Of a stretch of 64,000 bases of DNA, positions 24,475-33,278 are shown one piece after another. The position numbers and the translations under genes were made by a program. Location of the stretch: positions 59,003 through 123,002 of the forward strand of contig NZ_JAOEBG010000018.1 of NCBI RefSeq assembly GCF_029836165.1, read 5' to 3'. The notes under the pieces were generated by a model, which saw nothing but the letters and a program-made list of their open reading frames with translations, did not search any database and was not told the DNA's origin. The DNA is from Pseudomonas sp. GD04091. Lineage in GTDB: Bacteria; Pseudomonadota; Gammaproteobacteria; Pseudomonadales; Pseudomonadaceae. Position 1 is the stretch's first letter. Every line of letters starts with the position of its first letter.

Positions 24475-26703
24475 ATGATCCGCCGTACCCTGCCTGTCAT
24501 GTTCTCCCTGTTGTTCAGCGCGCCCTTGTCGGCGGGGCAACAGACGCTGTTCAGCTTCGTGCGCCCGGCCTCGGTGGTGAGCGTGGTCACCCAGGACGCC
24601 AGCTTGCCGCAGTACAACGCGGAACAGACAGCCGAAGGCGAGGTACTGCGCAGGGTGGTGTTCAATCCGGTGGCGCAGCCGACGCTGCGCCTCGCGCCGC
24701 AGAGCGGGGCGTGGGACTGGTCTGCCGGGCAGGCGCTGACCTTGCGCCTGCAGAGCGGCATGGACTGGGCGCTGACCGTGGATGTGGTGGTGCAAAGCGG
24801 TGACGGGCGCACGCTCAGCAGCCGGATCGACCTGCCGGCGGGGCCTGCGCAGACCGTGATGATTCCGCTCAAGGCCAGCTCGCCGTTGAGCCAGGGCATG
24901 CGCGCCGGGCCACCGATGCCCTGGACGTTCGAGGGCCAGCGTGTGCTGCTGACCAGCAGCGAAGGGGAGGCCGATCTGGCGCAGATCACCTCCATCAGCC
25001 TGACTGTTCCCAACCCCAAGGTGGCGCAGAGCCTGCTGATCGAGAAAGTCGGCCTGCAGGATGACGACCTGGCGCTCAAGGCCGCCTACAGCGGGCTGAT
25101 CGACGTCTACGGCCAGTCAACCCGCGGTCGCTGGCCCGAAAGAGTCGTCAGTGACGATCAGCTCAAGGCCGCCGACACGCGCGAGCAAGCGCAACTGAAA
25201 GCCTGGCTGGGCGCGCGTGACAAGCTTGAGCTGGACACCTATGGCGGTTTGCTGGCGGGGCCGGCGTTCGAGGCCAAAGGCTTCTTCCGCACGGAAAAGC
25301 GCGAGGGGCGCTGGTATCTGGTGACGCCTGACGGGCACCCGTTCTACTCGCTCGGGGTCAATGCCGTCGCCGCCGATGGCGGGCGTACCTATGTCGCTGG
25401 CCGCGAAGGCATGTTCAATGCCCTGCCGGGTGAGCAGGATGCATTGACCGCTTTCTATGGCGAAGGCAATAACGATGACGGCAATACCTCGTCCAAAGGG
25501 CGCAACTACAAGCAGGGACGCTGGTTCGACTTCTACGCCGCCAACCTTCAGCGCACCTACGGCACGCCATGCGCCCAGGCGGATGGAGCCCCGGCCTGTC
25601 CGTCGGCGGCACTGGACACGCAGCGCTGGCAGGCCCACACCCTCGACCGTATGCAGGCCTGGGGCTTCAACACCCTCGGCAACTGGAGCGATCCAGCGCT
25701 CGGCCAGGCCAGGCGCATGCCGTACACCTTGCCACTGTCGATCGTCGGCGATTACGCCAGCATCAGCACTGGCATGGACTGGTGGGGGCGCATGCCTGAC
25801 CCGTTCGACCCGCGCTTTGCCATGGCCACCGAACGTGCGGTGGCCATCGCCGCCCGCGATCATCGCGACGACCCTTGGCTGATTGGCTACTTCGCCGACA
25901 ACGAACTGGCCTGGGCCGCGCCCGGCGATGATCCCAAGGCGCGCTATGGCCTGGCCTACGGCACCTTGCGCCTGACCACCGACGTGCCGGCCAAGCGTGC
26001 CTTTCTCAAGCAACTGCGCGACAAGTACCGCAACCAGGAGGGGTTGTCCAAGGCCTGGGGTATCGAGCTGACGGCCTGGGAGCTGATGGAAGACCCGGGG
26101 TTCGAGGCGCCATTGCCCAACCCCGAACATCCGGAGATCGAACGCGACTACCAGTACTTCCAGCAAGTGTTCGCCGAAACCTACTTCAAGACCATCTCCG
26201 ATGCATTGAAATGGCATGCCCCCAATCATTTGCTGCTGGGCGGACGCTACGCGGTCAGCACGCCCGAGGCGGTCAAGGCCTGCGCCGAGTTCTGCGATGT
26301 GCTGAGTTTCAACTTCTATACCCTCAAGCCCGAGGATGGCTATGACTTCGCCCAGCTGGCCGAGCTGGACAAGCCGGTGCTGGTTTCGGAATTCCAGTTC
26401 GGCTCTCGCGACCGTGGCCCGTTCTGGCCCGGCCCGCTGGAAGTCGCCCGCGAGGAGGATCGCGGGCCGGCCTACGGCAACTTCCTCAAGGCGGCTCTGG
26501 CCCAGCCGATGATCGTCGGCGCCCACTGGTTCCAGTACCTCGACCAGCCGGCCAGCGGGCGGCTGCTCGATGGCGAGAACGGGCACCTGGGCCTGGTGGC
26601 CATCACCGATGTGGCGTATCCGGGGTTCGTCGAGGCGGTGCGCCGGAGCAACCTGCAACTGCTTGAGCAATTGCGTGCCCAGCTGGAGAAGCCGGCGCCG
26701 TGA
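24475..26703 (+). CDS. secreted GH50 beta-agarase-like glycosidase
   Basis: A 742-residue protein with a signal peptide (cleavage near SAG/QQ, 24). A beta-sandwich N-terminal part (25-240) precedes a TIM barrel starting near GFFRTEKREGRWYLVTPDGHPFYSLGVN in pieces (GHPFYSLGVN). Glu477 in FADNELAW and Glu639 in VLVSEFQF fit the acid/base and nucleophile of clan GH-A. GH50 members cut agarose, but in soil pseudomonads the natural substrate is unclear. GGAG precedes the ATG. No polysaccharide transport genes are adjacent. Confidence 0.8.
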   Translation: MIRRTLPVMFSLLFSAPLSAGQQTLFSFVRPASVVSVVTQDASLPQYNAEQTAEGEVLRRVVFNPVAQPTLRLAPQSGAWDWSAGQALTLRLQSGMDWALTVDVVVQSGDGRTLSSRIDLPAGPAQTVMIPLKASSPLSQGMRAGPPMPWTFEGQRVLLTSSEGEADLAQITSISLTVPNPKVAQSLLIEKVGLQDDDLALKAAYSGLIDVYGQSTRGRWPERVVSDDQLKAADTREQAQLKAWLGARDKLELDTYGGLLAGPAFEAKGFFRTEKREGRWYLVTPDGHPFYSLGVNAVAADGGRTYVAGREGMFNALPGEQDALTAFYGEGNNDDGNTSSKGRNYKQGRWFDFYAANLQRTYGTPCAQADGAPACPSAALDTQRWQAHTLDRMQAWGFNTLGNWSDPALGQARRMPYTLPLSIVGDYASISTGMDWWGRMPDPFDPRFAMATERAVAIAARDHRDDPWLIGYFADNELAWAAPGDDPKARYGLAYGTLRLTTDVPAKRAFLKQLRDKYRNQEGLSKAWGIELTAWELMEDPGFEAPLPNPEHPEIERDYQYFQQVFAETYFKTISDALKWHAPNHLLLGGRYAVSTPEAVKACAEFCDVLSFNFYTLKPEDGYDFAQLAELDKPVLVSEFQFGSRDRGPFWPGPLEVAREEDRGPAYGNFLKAALAQPMIVGAHWFQYLDQPASGRLLDGENGHLGLVAITDVAYPGFVEAVRRSNLQLLEQLRAQLEKPAP

Positions 26704-26816
26704 CGGCTGGCCCTTCATCCTGTGGTCAACCACCCAGCCATATTCAGTAGGCAAATCGTCCAACTACTGGAACAATGCACGCTTTTGCAGAACAGGCCGC
26801 GCAGAGAGGTAGTCGG

Positions 26817-27962
26817 GTGCAGATCCAGGGTCACTATGAGCTGAAGTTCGAGGCGGTGCGCGATGCTTTCGCCGCGTTGTTCGAGGATCCCCAGGAACGT
26901 GGCGCCGCGCTGTGCATCCAGGTCGGCGGGGAAACCGTCGTCGACCTGTGGGCCGGCAGCGCCGACAAGGATGGTCGCGAAGCCTGGCACAGCGATACCA
27001 TCGCCAACCTGTTCTCCTGCACCAAGGCGTTCACCGCCGTCACCGCCCTGCAGCTGGTGGGCGAAGGCAAGCTCGCCCTTGACGCGCCGGTGGCGCGCTA
27101 CTGGCCGGAATTCGCCCAGGCTGGCAAGGACCAGGTGACCTTGCGTCAGCTGCTCAGCCACCGCGCCGGCCTGCCGGCCATTCGCGAAGTGCTCCCGGCC
27201 GAGGCCCTGTACGACTGGCAGGCCATGGTCGATGCCCTGGCCGCCGAGGCACCCTGGTGGACGCCTGGCACCGAGCACGGTTATGCGGCGATCACCTATG
27301 GCTGGTTGATCGGTGAGCTGATTCGCCGCGCCGATGGAAGCGACCCGGGTGATTCGATCGTTGCCCGTACCGCCCGGCCACTGGGTCTGGATTTCCATGT
27401 CGGCCTGGCCGACGCGGAGTTTCATCGCGTGGCGCATATCGCCCGTGGCAAGGGCAACCCCGGCGATGCCGCGGCCCAGCGCCTGCTGCAGGTCACCATG
27501 CGTGAGCCGGCGGCGCTGTCGACCCGCGCCTTCACCAACCCACCGGCGATTCTCACCAGCACCAACAAGCCCGAATGGCGACGCATGCAGCAGCCGGCGG
27601 CCAATGGCCACGGCAACGCCCGCAGCCTGGCGGGCTTCTATGCCGGCCTGCTGGACGGCAGCCTGCTCGAATCCGAGCTGCTCGACGAGCTGACCCGCGA
27701 GCACAGCCTCGGACAGGATCGCACCCTGCTGACTCAGACCCGTTTCGGCCTGGGTTGCATGCTCGACCAGCCGCAAGTGGCCAATGCCACCTTCGGCCTT
27801 GGCGCTCGTGCATTCGGCCACCCAGGCGCGGGCGGCTCGGTCGGATTCGCCGACCCCGAGCATGACGTGGCCTTTGGCTTCGTCACCAATACGCTTGGCC
27901 CTTACGTGCTGATGGATCCGCGCGCGCAGAAACTGGTGCGGATCCTTGGCAGTTGCCTTTGA
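26817..27962 (+). CDS. serine hydrolase of the beta-lactamase/EstB family
   Basis: A 381-residue class VIII esterase-type protein. The catalytic S-x-x-K is SCTK in NLFSCTKAFTAVTAL. The Tyr motif is YGWLIGELI in AAITYGWLIG, and GHPGAGGSVGFAD is the third box. I chose the GTG at 26817 because AGAGAGG lies seven bases upstream; the ATG at 26775 lacks a ribosome site. There is no signal peptide, so it is cytoplasmic. Likely hydrolyses short-chain esters rather than penicillins. Confidence 0.87.
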   Translation: MQIQGHYELKFEAVRDAFAALFEDPQERGAALCIQVGGETVVDLWAGSADKDGREAWHSDTIANLFSCTKAFTAVTALQLVGEGKLALDAPVARYWPEFAQAGKDQVTLRQLLSHRAGLPAIREVLPAEALYDWQAMVDALAAEAPWWTPGTEHGYAAITYGWLIGELIRRADGSDPGDSIVARTARPLGLDFHVGLADAEFHRVAHIARGKGNPGDAAAQRLLQVTMREPAALSTRAFTNPPAILTSTNKPEWRRMQQPAANGHGNARSLAGFYAGLLDGSLLESELLDELTREHSLGQDRTLLTQTRFGLGCMLDQPQVANATFGLGARAFGHPGAGGSVGFADPEHDVAFGFVTNTLGPYVLMDPRAQKLVRILGSCL

Positions 27963-28061
27963 TCGGGTAACGCGGGTATTGCCCGGACCCTTTGACTATC
28001 CTCAATGCCAACGCCTGAAGCGTATGGGCAAAATTTCTTTCTATTTCATGGTGTATCGCTG

Positions 28062-29039
28062 ATGTCTTCACAAAAAACCTTAGCACTCGCCCTGTGCCTG
28101 GCCATGACCGGCTGCGCCAGCCACTCGCAGGATGCCTCCAAGGATGCCGGCTTGAACTGGTGGCCCTTCGGTTCGGACAAGGTTGCCGAACAGGAGGTGA
28201 AGGAGGCCGTCGTCGAGAACGTTGCCAAGGCTGACGCCAAGTCTGAAAGCAGCAGCCGCTGGTGGTGGCCGTTCGGTGGCGACGAGAAGAAGGACAAGGT
28301 CGCGGCGGTGCCGAAGATCGACCAGAAGGCCACTCAGGCCTGGCTCGACCAATACGAACCCAAGTTGCGCGAAGCCATCAAGGGCAGCAAGTTCGAGCTG
28401 GAGCGCCGCGAGGATGTGCTGGCGGTGACCATTCCGGTGGACAGCTCCTACAACCCGGACCGTCCGAACATGCTGCTGCCTGTGACCCTTGGCCCGATCA
28501 CCCAGGTGGCCAAGGTCATCGAGACCGACACCAAGACCGCCGTGCTGGTCCTCGGCCACGCCGACAGCAGCGGGGCCACCGCCGCCAACCAGAAACTCAG
28601 CCTCGAGCGCGCCGCCTCGGTATCGGCCATCTTCCGTCTCAGTGGCCTGCAGCGTGACCGCCTGATGCTCAAAGGCATGGGTTCGGTGATGCCGCGTGCC
28701 GCCAACGACAGCGCTGAGGGCCGGGCCCTGAACCGCCGTGTCGAGCTGCTGCTGACCCCGCAGAACACCATGATCGCGTTGCTGGCCAAGTACCAGCAGG
28801 CGGCACCTGCGCCGGTTCCGGCCGCGATGGTGGCCACCCAGGACGTCAAGGCTGCGGCGACCAAGCCTGCCGCCAAGGCCGCTGCCAAGCCGGCAGCGAA
28901 GAAACCGGCCGCCAAAGCCAAGGCCCCGGCCAAGACCAGCACCGCGGCGAAGAAGAAAGCCGCTGCGGCCAAGCCAGCCGCGAAGAAGGCCACCACCGAC
29001 AAAAAAGTCGCCGCCAACAGCCCTGCGAAGACCAACTGA
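28062..29039 (+). CDS. OmpA-family lipoprotein with Lys/Ala-rich tail
   Basis: A 325-residue protein with lipobox AMTGC (Cys18). An N-terminal linker holds a duplicated aromatic unit (NWWPFGSD at 32-39 and WWWPFGGD at 67-74). An OmpA-type domain (about 110-233) has LVLGHADSSG and ALNRRVELLL. The last 65 residues are a repeat of KPAAK/AKKxA units like histone H1 or AlgP tails. Such a tail could bind anionic polymers. The ribosome site is weak. It ends 19 bases before pdxH. Confidence 0.85.
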   Translation: MSSQKTLALALCLAMTGCASHSQDASKDAGLNWWPFGSDKVAEQEVKEAVVENVAKADAKSESSSRWWWPFGGDEKKDKVAAVPKIDQKATQAWLDQYEPKLREAIKGSKFELERREDVLAVTIPVDSSYNPDRPNMLLPVTLGPITQVAKVIETDTKTAVLVLGHADSSGATAANQKLSLERAASVSAIFRLSGLQRDRLMLKGMGSVMPRAANDSAEGRALNRRVELLLTPQNTMIALLAKYQQAAPAPVPAAMVATQDVKAAATKPAAKAAAKPAAKKPAAKAKAPAKTSTAAKKKAAAAKPAAKKATTDKKVAANSPAKTN

Positions 29040-29058
29040 TCGTCAAGGAAACGCAGTC

Positions 29059-29706
29059 ATGACCCAATCCCTGGCCGATATGCGCCGCGACTACACCCGT
29101 GATGGCCTGGCAGAAGCCCAGGCCCCGGGTGAGCCGTTCGCGCTGTTCCATCACTGGTTCGCCGATGCGGTGAAGACCGAACAGCTGCCGGTGGAAGCCA
29201 ACGCCATGACCCTGGCGACCGTCGATGCCGAGGGTCGTCCGCATTGTCGGGTGCTGTTGCTCAAGGCGCTCGACGCGCGTGGGTTCACCTTCTTCACCAA
29301 CTACGAAAGCGCCAAGGGCCAGCACATCGCGGCCAATCCCTTCGCGGCGATGACCTTCTTCTGGCCGGCGTTGGAGCGTCAGGTGCGCATAGAAGGGCGG
29401 GTGGAGAAGGTGACGGCCAAGGAGTCGGACGACTACTACCAGGTACGTCCACTGGGCAGTCGCCTCGGGGCCTGGGCATCGCCGCAGAGCCGGGTGATCG
29501 CCGATCGCGAGGAGCTCGAGGGGTTGGTCAAGGCCACCGAGGCGCGCTTTTCCGACACGCAACCGCATTGCCCGGAACACTGGGGCGGCTATCGCCTGGT
29601 GCCGGAGCGCATCGAGTTCTGGCAGGGGCGGGCCAGCCGCTTGCATGACCGCTTGAATTACCGGCTGGTCGATGGCCAGTGGCTGCGCGAGCGCCTGGCC
29701 CCCTGA
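29059..29706 (+). CDS. pdxH: pyridoxamine 5'-phosphate oxidase
   Basis: An FMN enzyme making pyridoxal phosphate, the last step of vitamin B6 synthesis and salvage. The 215-residue length is normal. The family segments NAMTLATVDAEGRPHCRVLLLK, FFTNYESAKGQ and WGGYRLVPERIEFWQG are recognisable in parts (GRPHCRVLLLK). AAGGAA precedes the ATG. It follows the OmpA gene closely and may be cotranscribed. Confidence 0.97.
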   Translation: MTQSLADMRRDYTRDGLAEAQAPGEPFALFHHWFADAVKTEQLPVEANAMTLATVDAEGRPHCRVLLLKALDARGFTFFTNYESAKGQHIAANPFAAMTFFWPALERQVRIEGRVEKVTAKESDDYYQVRPLGSRLGAWASPQSRVIADREELEGLVKATEARFSDTQPHCPEHWGGYRLVPERIEFWQGRASRLHDRLNYRLVDGQWLRERLAP

Positions 29707-29712
29707 AGTGAT

Positions 29713-29731
29713 GCGGCTGCAAAGCAGCCGC
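29713..29731. terminator. hairpin between convergent genes
   Basis: An eight-base stem GCGGCTGC/GCAGCCGC with an AAA loop between the pdxH stop and the end of the minus-strand gene. There is no T run, so termination is uncertain. Confidence 0.35.
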
Positions 29732-29734
29732 GCG

Positions 29735-29965
29735 TTACCGATACCCTGCCGCCTCCCGCTCAAGCCACGCCGCCAGCTCCTTGCGCCGCACCTTCTCGAC
29801 CCGCGATCGCTCCAGCAGCCGGAGCATGAACTCCCTCTTCGCCGGATCCTCCCCGGCCAGCGACAACGCCAGGTCGCGGTCCATCCAGCGGCGCATGCGC
29901 ACATACAGCCACCAATGGAAATACAGGCCAGCGGCAGTCACGACGGCGACGATGAAGTAATCCAT
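29735..29965 (-). CDS. small single-span membrane protein
   Basis: A 76-residue protein. Residues 2-22 (DYFIVAVVTAAGLYFHWWLYV) form one span, followed by a charged Arg/Glu-rich helix (MLRLLERSRVEKVRRKELAAW). It is unrecognised. AAGGA is six bases before the ATG at 29965, which decides this start over the upstream extension. Confidence 0.7.
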   Translation of the reverse strand: MDYFIVAVVTAAGLYFHWWLYVRMRRWMDRDLALSLAGEDPAKREFMLRLLERSRVEKVRRKELAAWLEREAAGYR

Positions 29966-30112
29966 GGCTATCCTTGGTCTCACGTGAAAGCCCACCACTC
30001 GGTCGGCATTGGCTGTACCCGGGCTGAATGAAAACAATTTTATAACGATTGCGCCGTGACACTTGTCAAGGCGCGGAGTCTAATGGACACCTGTCTTATG
30101 GAGATTGACCCC

Positions 30113-30577
30113 ATGCGTAAATCCGCTTTGCTGCTGGCCAGCTTCACCACCGTGTCGCTGCTGCTGGGCGGCTGCCAGTCGTCGTTGACCGGCGACAGCT
30201 ACTCCCGTGATGAGGCCCGCCGCGTGCAGACCGTGCGCATGGGAACCATCGAATCCCTGCGTCCGGTCAAGATCGAGGGCACCAAGACCCCGATCGGCGG
30301 TGGTGCCGGTGCGATCGTCGGCGGTGTCGCCGGCAGTGCGGTCGGCGGTGGCCGTGGCAGCATCGTCGCCGCGGTGATCGGCGCCGTGGCCGGTGGCCTG
30401 GCAGGCTCGGCCGCCGAAGAGGGCCTGACCCGTACTCAGGGCGTCGAGATCACCGTGCGCGAAGACGACGGCAGCATGCGCGCCTACGTGCAGCAGGTTC
30501 AGCAGAACGAAATCTTCCGCGTTGGCGAGCGTGTACGCATCATGACCGTCGATGGCACCAGCCGCGTCACTCACTGA
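30113..30577 (+). CDS. glycine-zipper outer membrane lipoprotein (SlyB/Pcp type)
   Basis: A 154-residue lipoprotein with lipobox LLGGC (Cys21). A 17 kDa-antigen-type glycine zipper (GGGAGAIVGGVAGSAVGGG and VIGAVAGGLAGSAAEEG) sits in the middle, and the C-terminal beta domain ends FRVGERVRIM. SlyB-type proteins stabilise the outer membrane under stress. GGAG lies nine bases before the ATG. A terminator follows. Confidence 0.9.
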   Translation: MRKSALLLASFTTVSLLLGGCQSSLTGDSYSRDEARRVQTVRMGTIESLRPVKIEGTKTPIGGGAGAIVGGVAGSAVGGGRGSIVAAVIGAVAGGLAGSAAEEGLTRTQGVEITVREDDGSMRAYVQQVQQNEIFRVGERVRIMTVDGTSRVTH

Positions 30578-30593
30578 TAACGCGTGCAAAAAG

Positions 30594-30634
30594 AAACCCC
30601 GGACGGGCCTGGCCTGTCCGGGGTTTTCTTTTGC
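30594..30634 (+). terminator. rho-independent terminator
   Basis: The stem ACCCCGGAC/GTCCGGGGT has an eleven-base loop, with A-rich bases before and TTTTCTTTT after. Confidence 0.85.
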
Positions 30635-30646
30635 CTGTAGCAGCAC

Positions 30647-30677
30647 TATCGCGTGTGAGCGGCTTGCCCCGCGATGG
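30647..30677. repeat. single REP unit
   Basis: TATCGCG...GAGCGGCTTGCCCCGCGATGG, one REP arm without a clear partner. It sits between the terminator and the flavoprotein stop. Confidence 0.6.
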
Positions 30678-30679
30678 GA

Positions 30680-32287
30680 TTACCGGCCGAGCATGTCCCG
30701 CGCCACCGCCTCGGCGATGCGGATGCCATCCACGCCCGCCGAGAGAATGCCGCCAGCGTAGCCTGCACCTTCGCCAGCAGGGAACAAGCCCTTGAGGTTG
30801 AGGCTCTGGAAACTGGCATCGCGGGTGATGCGCAGCGGCGACGAAGTACGGGTCTCGATCCCGGTCAACACCGCGTCGTGCAGGTTGTAGCCCTTGATCT
30901 GGCGGTCGAACGCCGGCAGCGCTTCGCGGATCGCCTCGATGGCGAAGTCCGGCAGGCTCGGCGCCAGGTCACCGAGCGTGACGCCTGGCTTGTAGGAGGG
31001 CTCCACACTGCCCAGCGCGGTGGACGGACGTCCGGCGACGAAGTCGCCCACGAGCTGCGCAGGCGCCTGGTAGTTGCTACCACCCATCACGTAGGCATGC
31101 GCCTCGAGGCGCTCCTGCAGCTCGATGCCGGCCAGCGGGCCACCTGGGTAGTCGCGCTCGGGGTCGATGCCGACGACGATTCCGGAGTTGGCGTTGCGCT
31201 CGTTGCGCGAATACTGGCTCATGCCGTTGGTGACTACGCGACCTGGCTCGCTGGTGGCAGCGACCACGGTGCCGCCCGGGCACATGCAGAAGCTGTACAC
31301 CGAGCGGCCGTTCTTGGCGTGGTGCACCAGCTTATAGTCGGCGGCACCGAGCTTGGGGTGACCGGCGTACTTGCCCAGGCGCGCCTTGTCGATCAGCGAC
31401 TGCGGGTGCTCGATGCGAAAACCCACCGAGAACGGCTTGGCCTCCATGAACACGCCTTTGGCGTGGAGCATGCGGAAGGTGTCACGGGCGCTGTGGCCCA
31501 GGGCAAGGACCACATGACGCGAATGCAGCTGTTCACCGCCATCGAGTACCACCCCGGTGAGCTGCTCACCGTCGACCAGCAGGTCGGTGACCTTTTGCTG
31601 GAAGCGCACTTCGCCGCCCAGGTTGATGATCTCTTCGCGCATCTTCTCGACCATGCTGGTCAGGCGGAAGGTGCCGATGTGCGGCTTGTTGATGTACAGG
31701 ATCTCATCCGGTGCGCCAGCCTTGACGAACTCCTCCAGCACCTTGCGGCCATGGTGGTGCGGATCCTTGATCTGGCTGTACAGCTTGCCGTCCGAGAAGG
31801 TGCCGGCGCCGCCTTCGCCAAACTGCACGTTGGACTCGGGGTTGAGCACGCTCTTGCGCCACAGGCCCCAGGTGTCCTTGGTGCGCTGGCGCACTTCCTT
31901 GCCGCGCTCGAGCACGATCGGCTTGAAGCCCATCTGCGCCAGCAGCAGCCCCGCGAAGATGCCGCAGGGGCCGAAGCCGACCACGATCGGGCGCGCCTGC
32001 AGGTCGGCTGGTGCTTGCCCTACGAACTTGTAGCTGACGTCCGGAGCGACGCTGATCTTGCTGTCGTCCTCGAAGCGGCGCAGCAGTTCGGCTTCGTTGC
32101 TGGTCTCGAGGTCGATGGTGTAGATGAACAGCATTTCGCTGTTCTTCTTGCGCGCATCGTAGCTGCGCTTGAACAGGGTGAAACCGAGCAGTTGCTCATC
32201 GCTGATGCCCAGGCGCTGGACGATGGCGGCGCGCAACTCGTCGTCGGAGTGGTCCAGGGGCAGCTTCAGTTCGGTGATTCGTAGCAT
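30680..32287 (-). CDS. FAD-dependent oxidoreductase of the COG2509 type
   Basis: A 535-residue uncharacterised flavoprotein. The N-terminal 90 residues form a separate alpha/beta domain (MLRITELKLPLDH and on). A dinucleotide-binding loop follows (PIVVGFGPCGIFAGLLLAQMG in part, GFGPCGIFAG) with ERGKEV after it. GEGGAGTFSDGKL and the C-terminal GLFPAGEGAGYAGGILSAG are signatures of this family. Cysteines in FCMCPGG may matter. The start at 32287 gives the family N-terminus. No partner genes are nearby; substrate unknown. Confidence 0.88.
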   Translation of the reverse strand: MLRITELKLPLDHSDDELRAAIVQRLGISDEQLLGFTLFKRSYDARKKNSEMLFIYTIDLETSNEAELLRRFEDDSKISVAPDVSYKFVGQAPADLQARPIVVGFGPCGIFAGLLLAQMGFKPIVLERGKEVRQRTKDTWGLWRKSVLNPESNVQFGEGGAGTFSDGKLYSQIKDPHHHGRKVLEEFVKAGAPDEILYINKPHIGTFRLTSMVEKMREEIINLGGEVRFQQKVTDLLVDGEQLTGVVLDGGEQLHSRHVVLALGHSARDTFRMLHAKGVFMEAKPFSVGFRIEHPQSLIDKARLGKYAGHPKLGAADYKLVHHAKNGRSVYSFCMCPGGTVVAATSEPGRVVTNGMSQYSRNERNANSGIVVGIDPERDYPGGPLAGIELQERLEAHAYVMGGSNYQAPAQLVGDFVAGRPSTALGSVEPSYKPGVTLGDLAPSLPDFAIEAIREALPAFDRQIKGYNLHDAVLTGIETRTSSPLRITRDASFQSLNLKGLFPAGEGAGYAGGILSAGVDGIRIAEAVARDMLGR

Positions 32288-32391
32288 GGCAGGGTCCAGT
32301 ATCCCGGCCATGGGGCGGCCGGCGGCTTTACACAAACCGCCAAGTATAAGCTGTTAGTCGCCCCGACTGGCAGGAGAAAAGCACCTGGCGA

Positions 32392-33069
32392 TCAGAGGTC
32401 GCGGGCGCCACCGTAGTAGGCGCAGCCTTGCAGGGTCTTGCCGTCGATGCGCAGTTCGGCCTTGAGGTGGCGGATGGCGCCGGTGGCGCCGTCGACGCAG
32501 CGTTGCGGCGCGACCCACAACTCGACGCGCTGGCCGTTGGCTTCGCTGGACAGGTTCAGGCCGCCACCAGGCATTTCTTCCTCCAGATAGGGCAGCGGCA
32601 GCGGATCCTGGCCGATGCGGTTGAGCACCATGCCCTTGCCGCTGGCCTTGATGTCCCAGTCCGGTTCATGGCCGCCGGCGCGCAGGGTCAGGCGCTTGAA
32701 GTTGGGGTCTTCGCAGCCGCTGTATTCGGAGGACTCGAGGCGGTACAGGCGGGTCACGTCGAGCTGGCCATCGGTGCTGGCCTGCTTGCTGCCGGCCAGG
32801 CGGCCACGGACGTCGGCGAACAGCTTGTCACCCGCGTCTTCGGCCAGGGTGGCGGCCTCTTGCAGGATGCCGGTGGCAGCCACGTCTTTGACGATGAAGC
32901 GGCGGCTTTCGCTGCACGGCTTGAACAGCAGTTGGCCACCGGCCGCGCTCAGTTCGCCCTGCATGCGGGTGGTGCCCAGGTTCGGGTCGACCGGTTTGTC
33001 GGCCAGCATCTGGCAGCCGGCGAACAGCGGCAGCAGGGCGGTGAACAGCAGGGAAGGGGTGAGGCGCAT
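32392..33069 (-). CDS. COG3650 family lipoprotein
   Basis: A 225-residue protein with signal peptide and lipobox LFAGC (Cys19). The C-terminal half (GHEPDWDIKASGKGMVL, RCVDGATG) resembles the COG3650/HslJ-adjacent membrane-associated family. Four cysteines outside the lipobox could form disulfides. The envelope location is predicted; function is unknown. It is monocistronic. Confidence 0.78.
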   Translation of the reverse strand: MRLTPSLLFTALLPLFAGCQMLADKPVDPNLGTTRMQGELSAAGGQLLFKPCSESRRFIVKDVAATGILQEAATLAEDAGDKLFADVRGRLAGSKQASTDGQLDVTRLYRLESSEYSGCEDPNFKRLTLRAGGHEPDWDIKASGKGMVLNRIGQDPLPLPYLEEEMPGGGLNLSSEANGQRVELWVAPQRCVDGATGAIRHLKAELRIDGKTLQGCAYYGGARDL

Positions 33070-33144
33070 GGGGCGGGCTCCGGTGTTCGGGCAAAAAGTG
33101 CGGGCCACGTTACCGAGCCTGTCGGGTGTCTACAAGAGGCGCGG

Positions 33145-33220
33145 CCCAATCGCGGGGCAAGCCCGCCCCCACGACAGCTTGCTCGCCAGCGTGGGGGCGG
33201 GCTTGCCCCGCGATAGGGCC
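33145..33220. repeat. REP pair, inverted
   Basis: CGCGGGGCAAGCCCGCCCC and GGGGCGGGCTTGCCCCGCG arms separated by about 18 bases, between two same-strand genes. Confidence 0.9.
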
Positions 33221-33252
33221 GGTACTGCAATCATCTGTTCAACAGGTAGAAA

Positions 33253-33272
33253 AAAGGGCCCGCAGGCCCTTT
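33253..33272 (-). terminator. terminator of the liv operon
   Basis: AAAGGGCC/GGCCCTTT stem with a CGCA loop. On the minus strand it is followed by a T run, seven bases after the livF stop. Confidence 0.85.
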
Positions 33273-33278
33273 GATCAT

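Noticed and set aside
21937..24795. Very long minus-strand reading frame (over 900 codons) across dinG
   Set aside because: It is the antisense shadow of dinG and its neighbours in high-GC DNA. Its product is His/Gln/Val-rich with no domain, while the plus strand encodes an intact helicase.
26817..27962. Class C beta-lactamase (antibiotic resistance)
   Set aside because: It lacks a signal peptide and the typical third-box KTG. The SCTK motif with the HPGAGG end fits EstB-type esterases.
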